From: Asparagopsis taxiformis
Lineage: Eukaryota; Rhodophyta; Florideophyceae; Bonnemaisoniales; Bonnemaisoniaceae
Length of the DNA: 64,000 nucleotides
Reading direction: 5' to 3'
Assembly: GCA_030407315.1 (NCBI GenBank)
Contig: JALQPE010002430.1
Coordinates: 62,001-126,000 of the forward strand
The number at the start of each line of letters is the position of its first letter. Position 1 is the first letter of the stretch. The translations under genes and the position numbers were made by a program. The notes beneath the pieces were generated by a model. That model saw only the letters and a program-made list of their open reading frames with translations, had not been told where the DNA came from and did no database searches. Shown here piece by piece: positions 37,311 through 49,662 of the stretch.

Positions 37311-39256
37311 GGGTCTTCTGCGAAGCGAACCGAGTGGGGCGTGAGCTGCTCGCCGTCGTGCGCGCCGTCTTCGCGCGTGCGTTCGCTTTCGCGCTCGCAT
37401 GCGTCATCGTCCGCGGAAACTTCGAAAACCTGAACGTTACGCTGCAGGTTCAGTTCTTCGGGCGTTAGGCGCGCGTGACTATGCATCTCGCGAATTGCGG
37501 CCTGTTGCTCGGATGAGAGCAGCGGGCAGCTTACCATGGGGTGTCCAAACTTCCGGCATATCAGACAGCGGAACGCCGCTGTGCGAGACGTGTCGGCCGG
37601 TGCCGTCTGTCTCACGATAGGCGGTGGGTAAGTTGCGCGCGGTATGTGCGCCGTGTACGGTCCCGCGCGTTCGCGTTCTCGGTCGTCGTTATGCGCAAAG
37701 CGTCGCGAGCGGTCGGCGGGCGATGCGTCGCGAGAGCGTGGCGTGCGGTAATTCGACGAAGGGGTGCCCAGCGAGGTTGGACTTCGCATGGGGCTCGGGG
37801 CCGAGAACTTTCGTTCGCGCGGAGCGTGCGGCGTCGCGGCGGAGGTTGAGACGTTTGGCGATGAGAAGCCTGATGGCGGGGTATGCCCCACGGTCAGTGC
37901 TTGCAGCGTCGGTGTCTCGTCCTCGTCTACGTAGAGCGCAGGCGTTCGTCGCAGTAGCGGTCGCGCGCTCGCCGTCGGCGTCATCGCTCGGTGCGTGTCC
38001 CCGTGGCTCTGCGCCATAGAGACTAGCTCTCGAAAGGTGTATCGACGCGGGTCGCGAGACAGCGCGTCCCGCACGAGGTGTTGCGCATAGGGTCGTAGAC
38101 CATCGACGAAAATAGAAACAAGCGTTCGCTCGCTAAACGCATCGCCGCAGCGCAGCGCGCGGCGTCGTAGTCTCGTAGCGAATTGCGTTTCGGTTTCCTT
38201 CGGGTCTTGCGTTTGTTGCGCCACATCACGGTACGCTTGCGCGACGTCGCCTTCGCGCGCATAGGTTAGCAGGAGCCACTGAACGGCTTCCGCGTAGCAC
38301 GTAATCGAATCGACGCCCGCGCGCGCTCCTCGGAACGTTCGTCCCACGTACGTTTGGAACGTGTCGCGCGCCTCGTCGGCGAGGAAATACTTGAGAATCG
38401 GCAACGCTGCGCCTTCGGATACGCCGGTGTCGTCGCATGCGCTCTTGAAATACTTCAGGAACGATAGCACGGCAATTCCGTCAGCGCCCGTGAAATTCTC
38501 TCCTTGCATCGAATGGCGCACCATCTTCGCGGTGTTAGCCAATTCGCTCGCAATTGATCGGTTAAACGCGCGGTCCGTATTACGCAAGCGGTACGTGCGA
38601 TACGAAAGCGCGCGCGTGAACAGCTCGTTCAACGGCTGGATCTCTACCAGCCCGGGATGTGCGGGTCCAATGTCGCTATCCGAATGCGGGTGGTCGTCGA
38701 ATGACAGGTCCTGGCGCGCCAATTCCAGCCATCCTTCGGGGTCCGCGTTGCGCGCGTAGTTCGTAGGGGTCGCGCGCGCTGCGGTCCGCGTTCGGTTTTC
38801 GCGCGCAGCGACGTTCGCGCGTTCAATATTGTGCTCCTCGTGGGAGTCCATCGTAGTGACGATTAGGTTGTGGACTTGCGCCCTCATCTGAGCGGTTAGT
38901 CCACGTGATTGGCCCTTGATAGCGCGGTCCACTGCAGCTCGTACTTCAGCCTGGAGCATGCATTGGAACGTAGGGTCGTCCACTACTTGTCGAACCAAGC
39001 TCGGAAGCGTTGCGGACGGCGTAGCGTGCACGTCGGAAACGCGGAACTCGGCCTCGCGCTTCGTTGCGGCGCCATCGTCGGACGTTTGCGCGTCGTCGTC
39101 GATGCTCGCGAGCGCTTGCGTCGGTAACGGCGGCCACGGGGAAGCGGTAGGGTCAGGGATATGTGAAGCGACCAGTGCGTCGACTGCGTGCGTTTGCGAC
39201 GCGACTGGCGGCGGTTCGGTCGGCGCGTTCGATCGCTCGGGCGCGGATGGATCCAT
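37286..39256 (-). CDS. Chromovirus gag (copy A)
   Basis: 656 residues from ATG 39256 (MDPSAPERSNAPTEPP). The Pro/Ala-rich N-terminus is followed by a capsid-like helical region with FTGADGIAVLSFLKYFKSAC (about residues 255-275) and AVQWLLLTYAREGDVAQAYR. A single canonical CCHC zinc knuckle, CLICRKFGHPMVSC, is near residue 565. It ends at TAG 37286-37288, five codons after the frameshift heptamer. It is not present in the truncated second copy. It packages the element RNA in virus-like particles, by analogy with the family. Confidence 0.9.
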   Translation of the reverse strand: MDPSAPERSNAPTEPPPVASQTHAVDALVASHIPDPTASPWPPLPTQALASIDDDAQTSDDGAATKREAEFRVSDVHATPSATLPSLVRQVVDDPTFQCMLQAEVRAAVDRAIKGQSRGLTAQMRAQVHNLIVTTMDSHEEHNIERANVAARENRTRTAARATPTNYARNADPEGWLELARQDLSFDDHPHSDSDIGPAHPGLVEIQPLNELFTRALSYRTYRLRNTDRAFNRSIASELANTAKMVRHSMQGENFTGADGIAVLSFLKYFKSACDDTGVSEGAALPILKYFLADEARDTFQTYVGRTFRGARAGVDSITCYAEAVQWLLLTYAREGDVAQAYRDVAQQTQDPKETETQFATRLRRRALRCGDAFSERTLVSIFVDGLRPYAQHLVRDALSRDPRRYTFRELVSMAQSHGDTHRAMTPTASARPLLRRTPALYVDEDETPTLQALTVGHTPPSGFSSPNVSTSAATPHAPRERKFSAPSPMRSPTSLGTPSSNYRTPRSRDASPADRSRRFAHNDDRERERAGPYTAHIPRATYPPPIVRQTAPADTSRTAAFRCLICRKFGHPMVSCPLLSSEQQAAIREMHSHARLTPEELNLQRNVQVFEVSADDDACERESERTREDGAHDGEQLTPHSVRFAEDPGNAYEES

Positions 39257-39833
39257 CGGCGCGGTTGCGTTCGATCGTCGCCTAAGGAAAAGGGAAAAAG
39301 GGATGATGGGGAAGGAGAAAGGGGAATTCGGCGCGCGTCAAAATCTCGCGTCGGCGCGTCGAAAAATTGGCAAGTAAAAAGGGAAGCGCTTCCCGAAAAT
39401 TGTCTGCGTATCGGGCGCGCGTAGTAAGGGTGAGGGGGACGAGTTCGCTCGCAGGAGGGCTTCTTCCTCGCTCGGAACGCGTGAAGACGGGTCTCGATCG
39501 CTCGCGAACCCAATATTTTCGGCACCGCCGAACCCGCGTTAGGGTTGCGAACTAGCGCGCGCACGCGCTGCGTCTTCGATCGCGTCGTTCCGCGCTGCGA
39601 ATCGTCGTAGTAGAGGTAGGGTAGTTATACAAACCAGAGAGGCTATAGCACCGCTTCCGGGATAGCGATACGCGCGCACGCGTCAATCGCCCTCGCTGTC
39701 GCGCACGACGAACGGATAAAAGAAGAATTAGAGTAAGCGATAGGTTTGGCGTCCCGTGTTTTCCCCAAGCGGAGTTTCTGTGCTTCGCTGAGTTCGCACG
39801 TCGGTTCGCGCAATTCTAGGTCGAGAGACCAGT
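39257..39833 (-). promoter_or_regulatory. Chromovirus leader with primer-binding site
   Basis: The minus strand reads, two bases after the LTR end, TGGTCTCTCGACC (39831-39819). This is complementary to a tRNA 3' end finishing in CCA, the usual gypsy mode and different from the half-tRNA sites of the Copia elements. I cannot name the tRNA with confidence. The rest of the leader is noncoding. Confidence 0.65.
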
Positions 39834-40153
39834 TGTAGGACCAGCCGGGGTGGCGATCGCTAAGGGAGTTCTAGAATTGCAGCCGTGTCAGGGCGAGGTG
39901 AACCGTAACGCGCTCGTGAACTTGCGTTTCGCACGTCGCTCGGTCGCGGAGGCGATCGGGTGGTACAACGGCGGAACGCGCAGGATCGATCGCAACACGG
40001 GATTCGCGGGCCGGCGCAAGCCGTGATCTCAGGGGGAGATCACCGAGTAAACTCGAGCACAACGCGATCCACACAGGGGTCGTAAATCCCTGGCCTAGTG
40101 GCGTGCGACGCAACGCGCGCTATCGCGGTGCGACGCGGTTCGACGATCGGTTT
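39834..40153 (-). repeat. 5' LTR of the chromovirus, truncated at the duplication junction
   Basis: Matches 27293-27613 with several substitutions and small indels, then stops at GATCGGTTT. Seven filler bases (GCTCATC, 40154-40160) lead into Copia element 2 sequence. The missing part is the sense-strand U3 start, so this LTR has lost its promoter end. Confidence 0.9.
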
Positions 40154-42722
40154 GCTCATCGCTCAAGCACAAGTTCTTATCATACCTTCTCTCTCAACGG
40201 AGATATTGTCCTACTTCACGGACATAGAGCTACAGGGTCCCCTACACGTTTTGTACGACAAGATCCGTCTCAAGCTCACCTCCCCCAACCCAGCCCATAC
40301 CCCAAGTCAGCTGCGTCGCAAAGCGCATCAAATCAAGTGGCAGCCTGGCACTACAGCAGTCGAATATGTTCAACAGCATACTGAACTGCGCCAACTCATG
40401 GTTAGGTCAAACTATCCAGATATATCAGATGAACAAACTACAATTCGCTTCATCCTGGAAGGGCTTGAACATGACCCTTCTTGGATCGTCTTCTTACAGA
40501 CCATCTCTATGCACAATGATCTCAACCCTAAACATCTACTTTCCTTGGATCAAGTAATTACTATGATCATCAAACAGGCTGACATTGCCCAACAAGCCTC
40601 GCCCGCTTCCCATACCTCTCTGGCGTCACGAATTTTCACAAACCCCCACCGCTCCCGCCGCTCCCCCGCTAGTCAGCGACACCCAGCCGAACAACGCTAC
40701 ACACAAAAATTCCGGCCGGACAATAACATACTACCACCGAAAAACTACAGAGGTCCCTGGTGCAAATTCCATGGCAGCCCACACCACACCACGGAAAACT
40801 GCAGAGCCAGACAGTTCTTTCTTAGCCGCCACGAAAGGAAAGAGAAGCCTCACAAACCCGTTCGTGCTCTTGCAGTTACTACAGACCCATATCAACAACA
40901 TTTCAGCGAAGAGTTTGAAAACGACTCGTCTGACATTGTAAGTGCCCATGAGCCTCAAACCTTCATACTAGACTCCGGCGCTAACCCCACTCACCTAACT
41001 CGGGCCCTCCCAGGAATGACAAAGCACAAATCCAAGACCGTCACTGCAGACGGACATGCGTCTCGAACAATCCATCGTGACACAGTCACCCTATCTTTGT
41101 CCGACAAAAGCACCTTAACTCAGCATACTGCTGTTGTTGCACCTTCATTAAGCACAAACCTACTTTCCGTAGGACAGCTTACTAAAACGCATGACGTCAT
41201 ATTCACAAATGACTGTGCTTACATCACTTCACCCTCTGCTCCTCCCCCACCTGAGTCCATACTGGCCACAGTTCCAAAAACCTCCAAAGGCCTCTACCAG
41301 ACCACTCCTCATTCACTTTCCTGCACTACTCACACTTCCGCCAGAAATGCTGCTCGCTCCTTCCCCATCAAGGATAAGCGTACTAAAAATCCCAAACGTG
41401 GCAAGAGCAACCTACCCACTCCGAACCCACCTCGACTGCCAAGAGCACCCCTCTGTAAACCACCACCATTCCGTCACAGCAATATCCACAAAAAACCGCG
41501 CAAAGCGAAGCAGAAGCGACGCCTGGCAAGACGTAGTCACCCCCCTCCGAAAATTCGAGTCCCACTTCCGTCAACCCTCCGTGACTATTATCATTGGCAC
41601 ATCAAGCTAAACCACATTCACCCGGCCAAACTTCATCATATGGCGAAACATAAATTAGTCAACGACCTGCCCCACACCCTTCTCCGCACACCTCCGAAGT
41701 TTACATGTTCGGGTTGCGCGATGGGAAAAATGCCTGCTGCCCCCTTCCATCGCCACCCGCGCACCGACCCCATCGGCTCTCACCTACACATTGATATATG
41801 TGGCCCCATGCCTATCCCCTCTCTCTCTAATAACCTCCATTTCATAACCTTCCTTGACCAGGGGAGCCGATACCTTCGTATAGTATGTGCTCCGACAAAA
41901 TCAGAAGCGGCCAGAAACATTCAACCTCACATCGACCATGTCCATCGCACTACCCCCCATCGCATATCTCAGCTTACATCCGACAATGCCCGTGAGTTCT
42001 ATACTCACGTCCTCAATAGGTTCTACTCAGATAACCACATTTCTACAAACCCTACGATTCCCCATACCCCGCAGGAAAATTCGCTGGCAGAACGAATCAA
42101 TCGCACCATAATGAATACTGCACGAACGACCCTGCTGTCCTCCGGCCTCCCCCTCGAGCTCTGGGACTATGCAGCGTTAGCTGCAGCTGACGCATACAAC
42201 CACACCCCTCATAGCGCAACGGCACAGCTTCCTGCTGCACTATGGTTCGACTGCAAACCTGAGATCCACACCATCCTTCCATTTGGTACGACTGGATACG
42301 TACACGACCCTGCGCCGCGAAATAAGCTCCAGCCACGAGCTGCCCTCCACCATTACATTGGTCGTTCCGATTACTATCACTACTTCATATACAATCCATC
42401 GACACAGAAAGTAACCCGATGCCGAATCGCTGATTTCCATCCCTATAATCCTGCAACTGACCCTGTCAGCACCATTCATACTGCTAACGTCAGTACCCTT
42501 CCCGATACCAACAGCATCATCCCCCCTCGGCCATATACAGAGCCCAAATCACTCAAGGCAGCTCGAGAAGCCCCGGATGCCACTGAATGGCAACTTGCAT
42601 GGGACAAGGAATTGGACACTCTGGAACAGCGTGGTACATTGACCTTCATCCCCAAATCCCAGCTTCCCCCAGGAACCCAGCTGCTCCCATTCACCACCGT
42701 GCTAAAATTAAAATGCGACTAA
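40098..42722 (+). pseudogene. Chimeric ORF: chromovirus LTR joined to Copia element 2 gag-pol (copy B)
   Basis: An 874-codon frame begins in the antisense strand of the chromovirus LTR (MACDATRAIAVRRG), crosses the filler and enters gag in frame (AQAQVLIIPSLSTEILSYF). It keeps the gag C-terminus with WCKFHGSPHHTTENC, protease FILDSGANPTHL, the integrase zinc domain and the D,D35E core, and ends at the same TAA (42720-42722) as copy A. Copy A has a one-base deletion here; copy B does not, so copy B is the better-preserved frame. The gag N-terminus and 5' LTR are missing, so it is not autonomous. Whether the chimeric start is used is unknown. Confidence 0.8.
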
Positions 42723-44171
42723 AATGGCACCCCTATCTCCCGAAAAGTCCGCTGTACAGTACGCGGAGACCGGCAGGTAGCCGGTCTACATTTCGATCCA
42801 ACAGACCTCTCCAGCCCAGTGGCGAATCGCGATACTATCCGTGCGGCTCTCGCCTTTGCAGCAGCACACAATTACACTGTGTTACATTGGGATTTAGAAT
42901 CCGCCTTTCTGCACGAAAAATTTACCGAAGACCGCAACATATACCTCCACCAACCACCCCGTTTCGACGGCTCACTCAAGTATCCAAATCATGTAGCACA
43001 TCTGACGGGAAACATGTACGGGTGCAAAAAAGCCTGTAAGATTTTCACCCAAGGCCTGGCTGACTTCCTCCATTCTATCAACTTCCAACGACTGAACTCC
43101 GATCCATGCTCATTCATTACCCACTCGGAGGACGATAAGTCCCAATTCGTTCTCCTCGTCATAACAGTCGATGACTTCTTGGTTATCACTAACCATATAC
43201 CCCTAGCTAACAATATCCGCGACCGACTCTCTGAAAAATACAAAGTCAAAGACTTAGGCCAAGTTCAGCACATAATTGGTTGGAAAGTTGAGCGTGACGA
43301 CAGTGGAATCACTATTTCACAGCCTGGCTACATAGCTTCCCTCCTCGAACGATTCATAATGTGCGACTCAAAGACCTTCACTTCTCCTATCGCATCAAAA
43401 CTCCTTTCCCCAAACCAGTCTTCTGCCAAACCGCTCGACACATCACGCCACGACTACAAAGCCCTAATTGGGTCACTACGATACCTGGCCGATTCAACTC
43501 GACCAGACATTGCGTTCATTGTCGGATATCTAGGTCGATCTGCCCATAAACCAACGACTCACGACTGGCAGGCAGGCCTACGTGTTCTGCGCTACCTAAA
43601 GGGCACTCTTACCACTGGTATACACTACATCAGCCTCTTGACCTCCACTCTATCTGCGTATTCCGACTCTGACTTCGCAGCATGCCCCTCTACTCGTCGC
43701 TCCACCACTGGTTCCGTCATTTTCTACAACGGCTCGCCGGTGGCCTGGCAATCTAAACGACAGCGGCACGTATCATCTTCTACGTTTGCAGCCGAATACA
43801 CTGCTGCCTTTCACACAACACAGCTAATTCAAACAATCGTAGGCTTCTTAGCCTCCCTCCCGGGCCATGACAACACACCTGTCGACCTTTTCATCGACAA
43901 CACAGCAGCGATCACATCTGCAACGGCCAAACACCCCACGCCTAGATCGCGCCATGTCGATGTTAAGTATCACTGGCTCCGGGAGCAGGTTCAGAACGGC
44001 CTCATATCACCAACACACATATCCACAACACAAAACCCCGCTGACCTACTCACGAAGTCACTCAAACCTGCCCAGTTCATGTTGGGATATCCATATCCCT
44101 CATCTCCTCCCTGGTCCATCGGCTCCGCTCCGTTGGGATATCCATATAACCAGGCGACATGCCAACTCTAG
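42723..44171 (+). pseudogene. Copia element 2 RT and RNase H, copy B
   Basis: Same frame as the upstream ORF after the TAA at 42720. Contains RT WDLESAFLHEKF, TVDDFLVIT and RNase H YSDSDFAACPSTRRST, FAAEYTAAF and RHVDVKYHWL. It appears identical in sequence to copy A. A 16-base repeat (GTTGGGATATCCATAT, near 44081 and 44131) marks the degenerate C-terminus, as in copy A. Confidence 0.88.
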
Positions 44172-44245
44172 TGTCTGCGCAGGCACAACATTCTTTATAG
44201 TCTAACAGTTCACGCACAAACTCCCATTACTTCGCCTCGCAGCAC

Positions 44246-44297
44246 ACACGGTGCGCGGCGACTGACAAATAATTCTCATATTCTCTACGCACCGTGT
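44246..44297 (+). promoter_or_regulatory. Hairpin carrying an LTR-terminus copy, Copia element 2 copy B
   Basis: Same as 17032-17083: a 10-bp perfect stem, with the LTR-start copy TGACAAATAATTCTC at 44263. Confidence 0.8.
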
Positions 44298-44311
44298 CTA
44301 CTGCTACCACC

Positions 44312-44438
44312 TGACAAATAATTCTCTAATACTTTAATTAATTTAATTACATTCACAGTAGACTCAAGCGTGAACATATACATGGCCGACGACGCGCCAT
44401 CAAGTAAACGTCCGGTAGGACGAATCTCTTTCTCAACA
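44312..44438 (+). repeat. 3' LTR of Copia element 2, copy B
   Basis: 127 bp, matching 17098-17224, followed by CGTGT as in copy A. There is no 5' partner in this copy. Confidence 0.95.
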
Positions 44439-44857
44439 CGTGTTCCCAATTTTTTTGCGACAGAAACTGTGTTTCTGACCAAACGAGTCGAAAACAGACT
44501 TCACTGCCGTACGCACAACTTGTAATCTTCCTTCATCCGCCCTCCCCCACTATGCCTGCCTCCAGCTCTAATCGCCAGGTGAGTATGCCTATTGTACTGA
44601 GCGAGTCATCTTCTAAACCCAATTGAAATCCTCCCCTTTTATTGAAACAAACACTAACGATGAGAAAAGACTTGAGGAGCTACTACAGCAGAGGGGTAAA
44701 TTCATGCACTAGGTGGGAAGAAGGCAAGCATGGTGATAACTATGATTACTTTTTGATTCACTGCCTCCGATGCAACAAATGAGGTATGACAGAAAAAGGA
44801 TATCCTTTTTCTGTGGTCGTGTAATGATTCAGCAGTGAGGCTTTGAGAACACGATGA

Positions 44858-45241
44858 TCAATTGTGAGCCAACAATGCCCTCACCAGCTTTGAAGCGGAG
44901 CCTGGATCGTGAGCTGCAGTTCTCTGCGGTGAAGTTGCTCCCGAATTTACTGGAGAGGTGTTCCCACCTTCAACGGGTATGTGTTTAATTCTTACACATG
45001 TGTAACAAACTCCTGGAAAATCATCACAAGGACATGGAAAGATAGTACAACCCGGCCCTCGAATGCACTGTCGTATAGCTTTGGTCACGCTTGATTCGAA
45101 TATTTGGGGGCATGAGGGATCTGTAATTGATCTGGATACATGCTGCCCCATTGCATTTTCCTTGAGGGGTAGTGCAGAAGACTGTACAATGCACAATACA
45201 AAGAGAACTGCAAACAGACCAGAAGCGAATTGAAATACCAT
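44858..45241 (-). CDS. Small secreted cysteine-rich protein, copy B
   Basis: Same 127-residue protein as at 17644-18027: signal peptide MVFQFASGLFAVLFVLCIVQ, seven mature cysteines and an S/T/G/P-rich tail. No differences were seen from copy A. Either a second gene copy or the other allele. Confidence 0.58.
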   Translation of the reverse strand: MVFQFASGLFAVLFVLCIVQSSALPLKENAMGQHVSRSITDPSCPQIFESSVTKAIRQCIRGPGCTIFPCPCDDFPGVCYTCVRIKHIPVEGGNTSPVNSGATSPQRTAAHDPGSASKLVRALLAHN

Positions 45242-47697
45242 GTTGAGTTTCAAAGAGAACACAGTCTTGTACTTCAGGTGATGGTGATCTGTAGGTGTGG
45301 TATACACAGAGACAAGGTGAGTTGACTGTTGATTGATGAGGTATAAGAGTTTCCGAGACAATACTCGGTGGTAATACATGCCATTATATAGAATAAGGGC
45401 GATGGCCTTGAGCAAGTTTATGCATTGATGGATCTAGCTACCATTAGGATTCCAACGTTCAATGTTGGATTATGAGACAGAACTGAACGTACGGTGTCTG
45501 TTGGAAAAGAAATGTTCAACAATGAGGTCACTGCAGAAAAATCCTGGCCATATCGCTTGAATGCCTTTCATGGTTGCCGAAATAGTGCTGCAGTAGGATA
45601 GGGTGAGATCTCGTAAGAGGGCGCCATATCACACCACAGTTTGTGCGCTTGGCTCGATTTCTCTAGACACCTACACGCTCGATGACAGTAAATCTCTCGG
45701 TAAGTTGCTTCTAGACAATATTTCCAGCCATTTGTGTGCTACTAAGCCGCAAAAGGGAGGAAGTTTTATGAGTCATGGATAGGAGGTCCAGCTACACTCG
45801 CTTGATCCCTATCTTCACTCTCTGAGCAACTTGCACTGCAAGTAATCCGACAGCGACTAGTTGCGAGAGGGCACTGCCAATCTCATAAGGCGCTCGTAAA
45901 CAATGGTGTAGAGAGCATGAGAGAAGTAATATAGAAGCTGCAGCTGTATACTATAGAAGTGGGGGTGATAAGCGTATATATTATCTATATAATGCTGCTC
46001 TCCAACTCTTGCACAACCGAAACAGAATTAAATCTCATACCATTCAGATACCACAGTTGGTGACCTTGTCGACACGACACGAAAGCCGGTCCAGAAAACG
46101 TTTATGGCAGCGTGACAGTTTATTTCTCATAGCCTCTTCTCTCTAGAGGTTTTTGATGATGACAAACATATCTCTGTCTCTCATATCGCAATATGCTACT
46201 TCATACCAGCTTATGGCACTAAATTTAGTACCTACACGCTGCAAACGGGAAATATTCTTGTATCGATGCAAATATGACGCTAAATTGCAATCAGTGAGTG
46301 GGTGGGTGTGAAAGTTTGAAGAACTGTTTGCCGAACATGTTCCATCAGTGCAAAGCATCTCATACATAGAAGTCCTCATATGAATATTCTAGAAGCATTT
46401 CTGCCGTGACTAGACATTTAATTTAGTAGAGTATCACATGTGCTGCATGAAAAGGATCAATCCAATTCGACGAATGTGGTCATAGGGATTATTTCTCAGC
46501 GCTCTGATGGCATTCTCATGCAGCCGAAACAAAGCCAAAACCTGAAATGGAGGAGGAACGGTTTTTCTCAAGAGGTGCTGATTATACGCATCACTTCTAC
46601 ACCAAATAGACCAATTGGGACATGTCATTCTGGAAAACAAATCTCCACGGGAAGTAGAGATCTGCATCTCGGCCAATCAAAAGAGAATAAGCGGGTGTAC
46701 AGTAATTAGATCCAACAGGATGTTGCATGCAGCTGCATTCATTCCGTGGGTACCCATCTGCCTTCACGGCTGTACTCCAATTACAATTACAAAACTACAA
46801 ATTAATTTAATCTATACTCGGATGACGTGGAATTACGGCCATCGCGTTCCTGGGAGGGTCATCACTTCCCTACATCCAGACGGAATCAACGGCTCGGCTG
46901 AGCAGGACGCCGCAAGCTTCCCATGGCCGATGTACAGCAACCGGTAGCATCCGTACGCAGCTGGTGTCGAGGTACGAAAGAAAACATCCGTGGGATTCAA
47001 GCGGCTGATACAACAGTCATCACTCTGATCCGCGCGTATCAACCATCTCTGTCACTCGATTGAAACGCACTTCACCGCTGATCACTTTCTCAAGTACGAT
47101 ATCTGCGCAGATCAGCAGACAATCCATTCATCCATCCCGCGGCGTCATTCCATGAAACGAGCAATGCAATGGTATGAAATCGTAAAGAAACCACAGCCCC
47201 ATCTCATGGCGCATCATGCGATTTCCGCATTGCACAGGCGTGGCATTGGAAGCTGTTGACGTTGATATCTACGGATGCAAGTCTAGTGAAATTTTGGGTC
47301 TGGATGTAGCGCCTGACGCAAGCGAGATATGAAGAATAGCAGGGCGTGGACACTACAGACGGGCTGTGTGTCAACGCGGCGTTTGGAAATGAGCATATTC
47401 ATTCGCGGATGCTGTCAATGCTGGATCAGTGCAGATCGAATTGCTCGTGTTATTGTGACGCGTGTGCCATGAGCGTCGGCGACACGATGACTAGATGGTG
47501 ATGATGCGAAAGTGATCAATGTGCACGTGTACTCTCTTCGGAGAAATATTCTGAGGATGGCTTGCTGTTTTCCGGGTTACTGGTGGAATTCGCGGTGGAA
47601 TTGAGGACATGACAATTCTGGTGGAACAATTTGATATTCAGAATTGCAATTGACCAGAGGCAATGCAACGTGTACACGGATTGTTACCAGGGCGGCA
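45242..47697. other. Copy of the unique DNA at 18028-20483
   Basis: Collinear with copy A; no recognised gene. Confidence 0.5.
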
Positions 47698-47702
47698 CGT
47701 TC
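47698..47702. other. Empty target site of Copia element 3
   Basis: GGCGGCA-CGTTC-AAATCG is continuous here, while copy A has the 4.6-kb element between two CGTTC copies. This proves the element boundaries and the 5-bp duplication. Confidence 0.97.
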
Positions 47703-49258
47703 AAATCGTTCCGCTGCCGAACGTCAGATTACGACTTGTCGCGGGAGCCTGTCAACCGATCTCTTGCGGCAGCGCGGTGCGATTCCGAAGCAGGGCACCC
47801 TTGATGTCGTGCTGAAAATCGCAGCAATCGTTAGGGCGTGCAAGTCTAACCGTATAATTGACGGCTGATGCAGCAGTTGCAGCTCTGTCAATGACGTTCA
47901 CAAACTGCACTTCAGGAATACAAACATTGTTCCCATCAAACAAAACTACTATTACACCTGCTTCGCCCGTCAGCACGTGGTTAGTAGTGACAGTCTTTCG
48001 ATACCCAACTCCGTCCAACGTCGATCTCGACCGCATCAATCATTCGCAATATTACGAGAGCGCAGCTCTTCAGCTATACGCATTCAATACACATGAACGA
48101 TTCGCGGTCCACAGCATCTGCAAAGTCGACGTATCGCATTAGTCTACGTAGATCGACCAAACCACCGGGTACCGTTCTAGAAGCGTATACAAGCGAGCCG
48201 CGTGTTGCCCCTCTATGATCGCCAAGAAATGCACACCCTGCGTGATGATGATTAAAATCCCCTTGGTGCCATAAATGTCGGCGAATCATAGCTCATGTCG
48301 CGCCTGATACCGTGTGAACCGCTTTCGTCAGGGTCAACAATAACCGCCATTCACTCATTGCACATCACGAGCTCTAGAATCGACATTCCCAATACCAGCG
48401 TTGTCAGCATCGTCAAAGAAAACAGAAAGGCTATCCACTCTATCTGGCACCCAGATCTGATGAACGTTCGTATCGAGCTTGGGTTGCCGCGCGCGCGAAA
48501 AAGAGAGCTCATGTATTACGGCTGAATGGCGAGATATGACCATACCCAACACGTCCTCAAACTACTTGGCTGTAAACTTGCACGGCCATTTGGTAGCATT
48601 AGGATTTCGTGATGGAGGCGTGCATGCCCCGGGATGTTGACATATCTGCGTAGGACTGCGAATCGCTCAGGAGCCACCACGAGATCGCATTGTTGGTGTT
48701 GTTCAACGCCGACGTGGACTTGCTGTACACCGGAGGCAGCGAGGAAATGTGCAAACGGGATGTGCGCAACGTACTGAACGGCATGAAGTTGTTGGACAAT
48801 TGGCACGACTGCAGTGGAATTGCAAGTCACGTGAGCGCATTGTCATCTGACTGTTCAGCGTGGAAGATCAGCACTGGAAAGCGAGTGGAGCTGACGGACA
48901 GGTGTTGAGATGTAAACGGTTGGATGTTGACTGATTATTCGGAAGAATAGGATGGTTCTGAACATTAAACAATTTTTCAAGCCGTACCATATCATTGCTG
49001 GAATAGTGTAACACCTCTCCATGCGCACCAACTGGAACTTATCCTCCCGACTGAAAGTGGACTGATAGAAATTGTATCATAAGCCTCCAGTCGGGGTGTC
49101 GTCACGATACGAAGATATTGAAGTGGATTGCGTGACGGTTTTTCGAATCCAGATTCGTATTCGACGCGTACTGTAATTCACCGCCTGCCGCCGCCGAAGT
49201 GTGCACAGCGAGTACTGGAATTCGCATGTTTGTCTATCTGCCGCGCCTCATCGCTCTC
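47703..49258. other. Copy of the unique DNA at 25120-26676
   Basis: Same weak minus-strand ORFs (47752-48039, 48074-48289, 48516-48830). No recognised gene. Confidence 0.4.
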
Positions 49259-49662
49259 CACCAGAATTCCATTCCGTCAGATTCTGTTCTCCGCAGCGGC
49301 AGACACGGGCACTCCAGTCTTGTTTGTTAATCTGCATCGCACTTTGCACACTTATTGCACCCGTTTCGTAGATTGTGGATCGCGGCAGGCACGGCCACTA
49401 CTCTGTTCTCCATCCACCAGAATTCCACTCCGTCAGATTCTGTTCTCCGCAGCGGCAGACACGGGCACTCCAGTCAAGGTCTGTTTGTTAATCTGCATCG
49501 CACCTTGCACACATACTGCGCCCGTCTCGTGGATTGTGGATCGCGGCAGGCACGGCCTCTACTCTGTTCTCCGTCGCGGCAGACACGGCCACTCCATTCA
49601 AGGTCTGTTTATGTATCTGCATCACACCTTGCACACTCACTGCACCCGTCTCGTGGATTGCA
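49259..49662 (+). repeat. Tandem repeat of about 155 bp, copy B
   Basis: Same array as 26677-27080. Confidence 0.85.

Larger units (their letters stand above)
27293..40153 (-). mobile_element. Chromodomain Ty3/gypsy element, copy A, with an antisense ORF
   Basis: Sense order on the minus strand: 5' LTR (39834-40153, truncated), primer-binding site, gag, protease by -1 frameshift, pol with chromodomain, a noncoding spacer, an opposite-strand ORF, polypurine tract, 3' LTR (27293-28078). It is about 12.9 kb even with the truncated LTR, long for a gypsy element because of the extra 5 kb after pol. The right LTR stops at the duplication junction at 40153. A partial second copy is at 49875-58460. 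Confidence 0.92.
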
